Origin: Spraguea lophii
Taxonomy: Eukaryota; Microsporidia; Spragueidae
Direction: 5' to 3'
Assembly (NCBI GenBank): GCA_001887945.1
Contig: LDOQ01000289.1
Coordinates: 31,383-95,382 of the forward strand
Length of the DNA: 64,000 bases
The translations under genes and the position numbers were made by a program. Below, one piece after another: positions 59,489 to 64,000 of the stretch (position 1 is the stretch's first letter; each line of letters starts with the position of its first letter). The notes below the pieces were generated by a model, which was not told the DNA's origin, searched no databases, and saw nothing but the letters and a program-made list of their open reading frames with translations.

Positions 59489-62155
59489 ATGAACTTTTTC
59501 TTAATCTTTTCCTCCGTATTGGTGAATTGTATTGGATATGAAATAACATACACTGATTATGATAGTATTAAGGAATTAATACACAAACCAGATGAAGTTG
59601 GTTTATACAATGAAATTACAAACAACCCGGATTTTTCATGTTCTTTTTCTTTTGAAGTAAATGAAGGAGATGAAGATACGAAAGAAATTAAAATTATAAA
59701 ATTAAACAATGTTGATCCAGAAACAGGTGAGAATATGTTTCCTGCAATATTCTGTGAAATTAATTACATTAAACGTTTAATACTTAATGACTTAACATTA
59801 TCCAGATTGCCTAATCAATTTGAAAAATTTAAAGAATTATCGTTTTTAAATTTAAATAATAATGAATTCAAAGAATTTCCTCAGGTTTTATTTTCATTAT
59901 CAAAATTGAAAACCCTTCACCTGGATTTTAATAAATTTGTCAAAATACCTTCTGAAATTATACAAATGAACAGTCTTGAGATATTAAGTATTGGGTATTG
60001 CTCTCATTTGATAAGTATCAATTCAAATTTATTTAAATTAAAAAATCTGAATGAATTAGATTTATCACGCAATCCCCTATTATTTAAAAACAACAATTTT
60101 ATTGCTTACTCAATTTATTCAGATGATAAAGCTTCTACAAAAAATGAGAATAATGATCCTACAAAATTCGTATCTTATAAATCTTTAAAAAAATTACATA
60201 TTAGTAGTAATGGTTTGAGCACGTTCCCCAGAATTTTTTATAATTTTATAAATTTAGAAGAACTTGTTGTTTCCAGGAATTTATTCAAAAACATTCCTCG
60301 TAAACTAATTTTTTTTATTAATCTAAAAATATTAGATATTTCTTTTAATCATATTAAGAAACTAACTATTAAACAAAACATGCTTAGTAATTTATTAAAG
60401 TTATATCTTAATCACAACAAAATAACTAAATTATTAATCCCTGATAATACGTTAAAAAGTTTGGAAACACTTGTTTTATCTTGTAATAGATTTTCAAAAC
60501 TTGATAAAAATATTTTTCGATTAAAACAACTAAAGAGTTTATCGGTATTTGGAATCGTATTTACTGAAATTACGAAATTTCCTCGCGAAAGAGATGATCC
60601 AATAAGTCTTAAGTTAACTCTTAAAGACATAAGTGTATTACCAAATATTTTTTCTTATAATTGTATAAACGAATTAACTGTTAAATGCAAAGATCAAATT
60701 GATAAAGAAATTAATATATTTGAACACGTACCCATCAATTCAAAAATCAAATATTTAGATTTATCTAGATGTTTCTTAACAAGTATACCTCATAGTATTT
60801 CAAAACTTATTAATCTAGAAACTTTTGAAGCAGAATTTAACCAAATAATTACCTTGGAGAATGTTTTTATAGGTATGACGTTAAAATTTCTGAATTTATC
60901 TTTTAACCAGATAATCAGTATTGATAGGAGTATATTTGACATATATACACTCGAAAGATTAGATTTATCTTTTAATAATATAGAACTAATTCCTTCTAAT
61001 ATCAATAATACGAGAAACAGAAATTTACAAATCGATTTACATGAGAATCCTTTACGTTCAGGAATTGATGTAGATTTACAGAATCCCGAATTAATATCTA
61101 TTGACCAAGTAAATCATGATATTTTAAGAAACATCAGATATGGTCGAATAAGAATACCCGGAATTCCAGAAGACATAAATTTTGATTTAGATGTTAAAAA
61201 ATTTTATGAAGAGCTTAATATTCCTAATGGAGAAAAATTAAATTTAGATAAAATAAGATTATGTAAAATGGATAAACCACAAAAACACACAAAAACGAGA
61301 AAAGAAATAGAGGAAATGTTACGACGTATTTTTGATCAAACAACTTCATATAAAAGTATGGAGAAATTAAACTTTTTGTTAAGAAGAATAGAAACATATT
61401 ATTATTATGAAGATAATCCCAAATCAATTCAAAACTCTCATATTGATTATCAAAAAAGAAATTCAATCATCGATCATTTCGAATCTATTGTTATATCAAT
61501 GACTGAAATGCTCACAGAAAAACATAAAGATGTAGAAGAGGTGTTTGTTAGACTTTTAAACCAGTTAAACTTCAATTATAACACGACTACAGATAATGTT
61601 TCTTGTTTAGATGGACAAGAAGAAGCATTTATAGCGGCGTATGCATTTCTGAAACAAGGAAATGACTGTAATTCTGCTGAACAAAAGATAATTGAAATAG
61701 TAACAGATCTTAAATTTGATATACTTAAAGGTATTACTACTGGAAAAGATGAAAGAGAAGAAGTCGAGGTGTTTTTAAATTGGAGAAATATATTATCAGA
61801 AGAACTTGGATTCAAGAAGGTGACAAACTTATATGGTAATATATCTATGATATCAGAACTTCACGATAAAAAATATATAGTTGAACAATTTTTTAGTAAA
61901 TTTACTTGTAAAATAATAATAGAAGAAATAAATGAATATTTAAAAGATGGAAAATCTGGATTAGCCTTATACAATCAATTAAGAGAATATTTAACTAATA
62001 AATTCGGAGAAGAGTTTGAAATAAGTAATGTATTTGAATACTTTGATGATGAAAATTATTTTCAAATAAATGATGAAGGTTCTTATATACTTTTAAAATC
62101 AATGGGTTATCTTTTCACAATAGGGAAAAATAATAACGATGAAGTAAACCAATAA
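59489..62155 (+). CDS. Secreted leucine-rich repeat protein
   Basis: Encodes 888 residues. The signal peptide is MNFFLIFSSVLVNCIGYEI. Residues about 90-520 carry many leucine-rich repeats of 22-24 residues, for example LSFLNLNNNEFKEFPQVLFS, LKTLHLDFNKFVKIPSEIIQ, LKKLHISSNGLSTFPRIFYN, LKILDISFNHIKKLTIK, IKYLDLSRCFLTSIPHSISK, LERLDLSFNNIELIPSNINN. They end in a capping segment (LQIDLHENPLRSG). The C-terminal 350 residues are helical without a known domain or anchor (REEVEVFLNWRNILSEELGF). The layout matches the secreted LRR protein families expanded in several microsporidia, thought to act at the host interface. It lies between two copies of a 1.3-kb repeat, hinting at a duplicated locus. Confidence 0.88.
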   Translation: MNFFLIFSSVLVNCIGYEITYTDYDSIKELIHKPDEVGLYNEITNNPDFSCSFSFEVNEGDEDTKEIKIIKLNNVDPETGENMFPAIFCEINYIKRLILNDLTLSRLPNQFEKFKELSFLNLNNNEFKEFPQVLFSLSKLKTLHLDFNKFVKIPSEIIQMNSLEILSIGYCSHLISINSNLFKLKNLNELDLSRNPLLFKNNNFIAYSIYSDDKASTKNENNDPTKFVSYKSLKKLHISSNGLSTFPRIFYNFINLEELVVSRNLFKNIPRKLIFFINLKILDISFNHIKKLTIKQNMLSNLLKLYLNHNKITKLLIPDNTLKSLETLVLSCNRFSKLDKNIFRLKQLKSLSVFGIVFTEITKFPRERDDPISLKLTLKDISVLPNIFSYNCINELTVKCKDQIDKEINIFEHVPINSKIKYLDLSRCFLTSIPHSISKLINLETFEAEFNQIITLENVFIGMTLKFLNLSFNQIISIDRSIFDIYTLERLDLSFNNIELIPSNINNTRNRNLQIDLHENPLRSGIDVDLQNPELISIDQVNHDILRNIRYGRIRIPGIPEDINFDLDVKKFYEELNIPNGEKLNLDKIRLCKMDKPQKHTKTRKEIEEMLRRIFDQTTSYKSMEKLNFLLRRIETYYYYEDNPKSIQNSHIDYQKRNSIIDHFESIVISMTEMLTEKHKDVEEVFVRLLNQLNFNYNTTTDNVSCLDGQEEAFIAAYAFLKQGNDCNSAEQKIIEIVTDLKFDILKGITTGKDEREEVEVFLNWRNILSEELGFKKVTNLYGNISMISELHDKKYIVEQFFSKFTCKIIIEEINEYLKDGKSGLALYNQLREYLTNKFGEEFEISNVFEYFDDENYFQINDEGSYILLKSMGYLFTIGKNNNDEVNQ

Positions 62156-62703
62156 CAATAAGATAGAACAAGACGGTTTTTAAAAGATATGTTTACATTA
62201 ATGGAAAAATTTTTTTTAATCGTTACAGGTAAGATTAGGATAAAATATTAAAAATAAAAAAATTTAAAACCATTAATTAGTGGAAGTACAATATTAAATC
62301 ACGAACAACTTTTTTATGTATATATCCTTTTTAATTCTCTTTTAAATCTTTGTTATATAATATTGATAATAAACAATAGTATTATTATAATAATTCGTAT
62401 TTTAACTGAAATAATTATATTATATGTATCATAATATATACTATAAATATAAGCATATAAATTAAATAAAATTTTATAATTTTTTAAAAAATAATGTGTT
62501 TATTTTGTTATGTAAATCTATATTTACTTTTATTTGAATATATTTTTTATTAAATTTTTTATTTCTTATTCCATAACAATTATTTTTAATAAAAATTATT
62601 TATCATAATAAAATACAGAATAAATAAAGATAAATAATATTATTATAATACCAGTGTAAATATGAATATAAATTTTTTATTATTCTATCTCAATTAGATA
62701 TAA
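62156..62703. other. Downstream spacer of the LRR gene
   Basis: AT-rich, no gene seen. Confidence 0.4.
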
Positions 62704-63156
62704 ATCTTGCTTGGTCTAATGACCATTGGATGGTAACCAAATTCCAAGTCCACCAGATTTTAATCCTTCATAAAGAAAAAAAACAGATAGAAGAGAAAGG
62801 GAAATTATTGAGTAGACGAGGATTCGATTATGTAACTTAATTATACTTTGTATTTCATTATACCATTGGATTAACTCGTGTTCGATTGATGTTGTTGCAA
62901 TTTATATATTAATTTGTGTTTCTACTAATATTATGACAAGAAAGAGATTATGAATCTCATTAATAATGATATAATGATGGTTACACCATATGCAAAATTT
63001 TAATTATCTGAAACATAAGATAGGATGAATTAATGCATATCTGTCGCAAAACCAACCAATACAAGTTTAAATGTATTTTAGGAACCAAAGGACATAAACC
63101 ATAATAGGCCTCAACCTGTTAGGAAATTTCTATAAATAAAAATTTTACTAAAAAAT
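62704..63156 (+). mobile_element. SINE, full length, with decayed promoter boxes
   Basis: Head TTGCTTGGTCTAATGACC (degenerate A box), ruined B box (GATTTTAATCCTTCA), body with ATTCGATTATGTAACTTAAT, TAATGCATATCTGTCGCAAA, GTTTAAATGTATTTTAGGAA, tail ATAAAAATTTTACTAAAAAA. First part of the second 1.3-kb unit. Confidence 0.85.
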
Positions 63157-64000
63157 GTTATTTTGTTATAGTTTATATTACATTTATATTTGTTTAAACA
63201 TACGAAATAAAATAACTTTTAGCAACATTTTAATTATAATTAAAACCCCTTCATGGTTGTACATCGTTATAATCCAAAACACAAATCTTTTAAGAAAAAT
63301 ATATATAGTTTCTATTTAGTTTCACTATATAAATATCATAATCTTATTATATTTCATTCTCCCGAGTTTTTTATATATTATTGCATAATACACAATGATA
63401 GTTGTTATGATTTTTTTTTTACTTTAATTAATATTTTTATTTTTTTAAAAAATTTCTAAGATATTCTAACTTTTATAATAAGCTAGTATACAATTACCAA
63501 TCAAGTTTGATTGTTTTTTTTTGATTTACTGATCAATATATTGTCACTATATAATATTACTTCGAAAAGTAAAAACATATATCATATATCATGAAGATGG
63601 TTATTAGTTTTTAGCAGGGGATTTTACAGTTAATACTTGATTTATATTCAAAGATTTTTAGACATTTAAAAGAAATATTAAAACCTAACAATTAGTTAAT
63701 GTTTAATAGATATAAAAAAATATAATAATACAGATATAAATGTATTATAATCACTGTCATGTTGATCATACAAAGTTTTTTAATGAACATTCTTCAAGAA
63801 AAGTGAATTTTTATATAAATTATATAACAAGTATAAACCAATAATATTCAACGTTTATAAACAATTATATATTATTTCAAAACAAAATAAAAATATATAA
63901 CCTAACCTAATTTATAGAAATATGTAAATAAGTGTTCCTTCTCACTCTTATCAAGGGCAAAAAATAAAAAAAAAATTCTGGATATAAATTAATTTATATA
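62704..64000 (+). repeat. 1.3-kb duplicated unit, copy 2 (may continue past the window)
   Basis: Same order of landmarks as copy 1, through TCCCGAGTTTTTTATATATT and TTATCAAGGGCAAAAAATAA to the window edge. The copies differ by many substitutions and small indels. The offset between the two is about 5.3 kb. The 68-codon ORF at 63253 is not conserved as a protein and is rejected. Confidence 0.85.

Noticed and set aside
63253..63459. Plus-strand ORF of 68 codons
   Set aside because: Falls in the duplicated non-coding unit; the equivalent frame is not kept in copy 1.
1..64000. CRISPR array, bacterial operon or rRNA gene
   Set aside because: No regularly spaced direct repeats with unique spacers, no Shine-Dalgarno pattern and no rRNA-like segments; gene content is eukaryotic.

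Overview
The window looks like nuclear DNA of a microsporidian, probably one of the AT-rich lineages with an expanded genome. Every gene is an uninterrupted reading frame with the standard code. Several proteins are short versions of eukaryotic families: an inhibitor-2-like PP1 regulator of about 60 residues, a 375-residue phosphoglycerate kinase and a 1011-residue Spt6. Lineage-typical secreted proteins are present (ricin-B lectin-like, leucine-rich repeat, Cys-rich). Many start codons sit just after a C-run (CCCATG or CCCTTAATG), a pattern reported for microsporidia. I cannot name the species.

Layout. 1-6.8 kb: an L-type-lectin-like gene running off the left edge, a large secreted Thr/Lys-rich protein, a small secreted Cys-rich protein, a short coiled-coil ORF and a class I histone deacetylase of HDAC3/Hos2 type. 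7.6-12.8 kb: a HAD pyrimidine-nucleotidase-like gene, a CCDC47-like ER membrane protein, a dead Merlin/IS1595-type DNA transposon with inverted ends, and an orphan gene. 13.6 kb: a probable box C/D snoRNA. 14.3-26.6 kb: Puf6-like, a Cys-rich secreted protein with 13-residue repeats, a 1221-residue Asn/Ile/Asp/Tyr-rich protein, an unidentified decayed frame, and Spt6. 28-41.9 kb: ribosomal protein uS5, a PP1 inhibitor-2-like protein, a GATA factor, an ARID plus chromo-barrel protein (ARID4-like), a KIX-like (Mediator Med15-like) protein, a VPS9 Rab5 exchange factor, a MADS-box factor and a membrane protein. 43.8-57 kb: a membrane protein with a degenerate adenylate-cyclase domain, ricin-B lectin-like, gamma-glutamyltransferase, phosphoglycerate kinase, a USP deubiquitinase and a divergent serine hydroxymethyltransferase. 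59.5-62.2 kb: a secreted LRR protein lying between two copies of a 1.3-kb repeat.

The most unusual feature is a dispersed tRNA-headed retroposon (SINE). Full copies run about 450-490 bp, with pol III A and B boxes at the head, a shared body and an A-rich tail. One copy (29114-29605) has a perfect 13-bp target-site duplication. At least six full-length or nearly full-length copies and about nine fragments of differing decay account for much of the non-coding DNA. No partner LINE is visible in this window.

Functionally the window is rich in transcription and chromatin proteins (HDAC3-like, ARID4-like, Spt6, Med15-like, GATA, MADS). It also carries host-interface candidates (LRR, ricin-B, L-lectin, Cys-rich secreted proteins) and a few housekeeping enzymes. 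There is no sign of operons: genes lie on both strands, often convergent with short AT-rich spacers.
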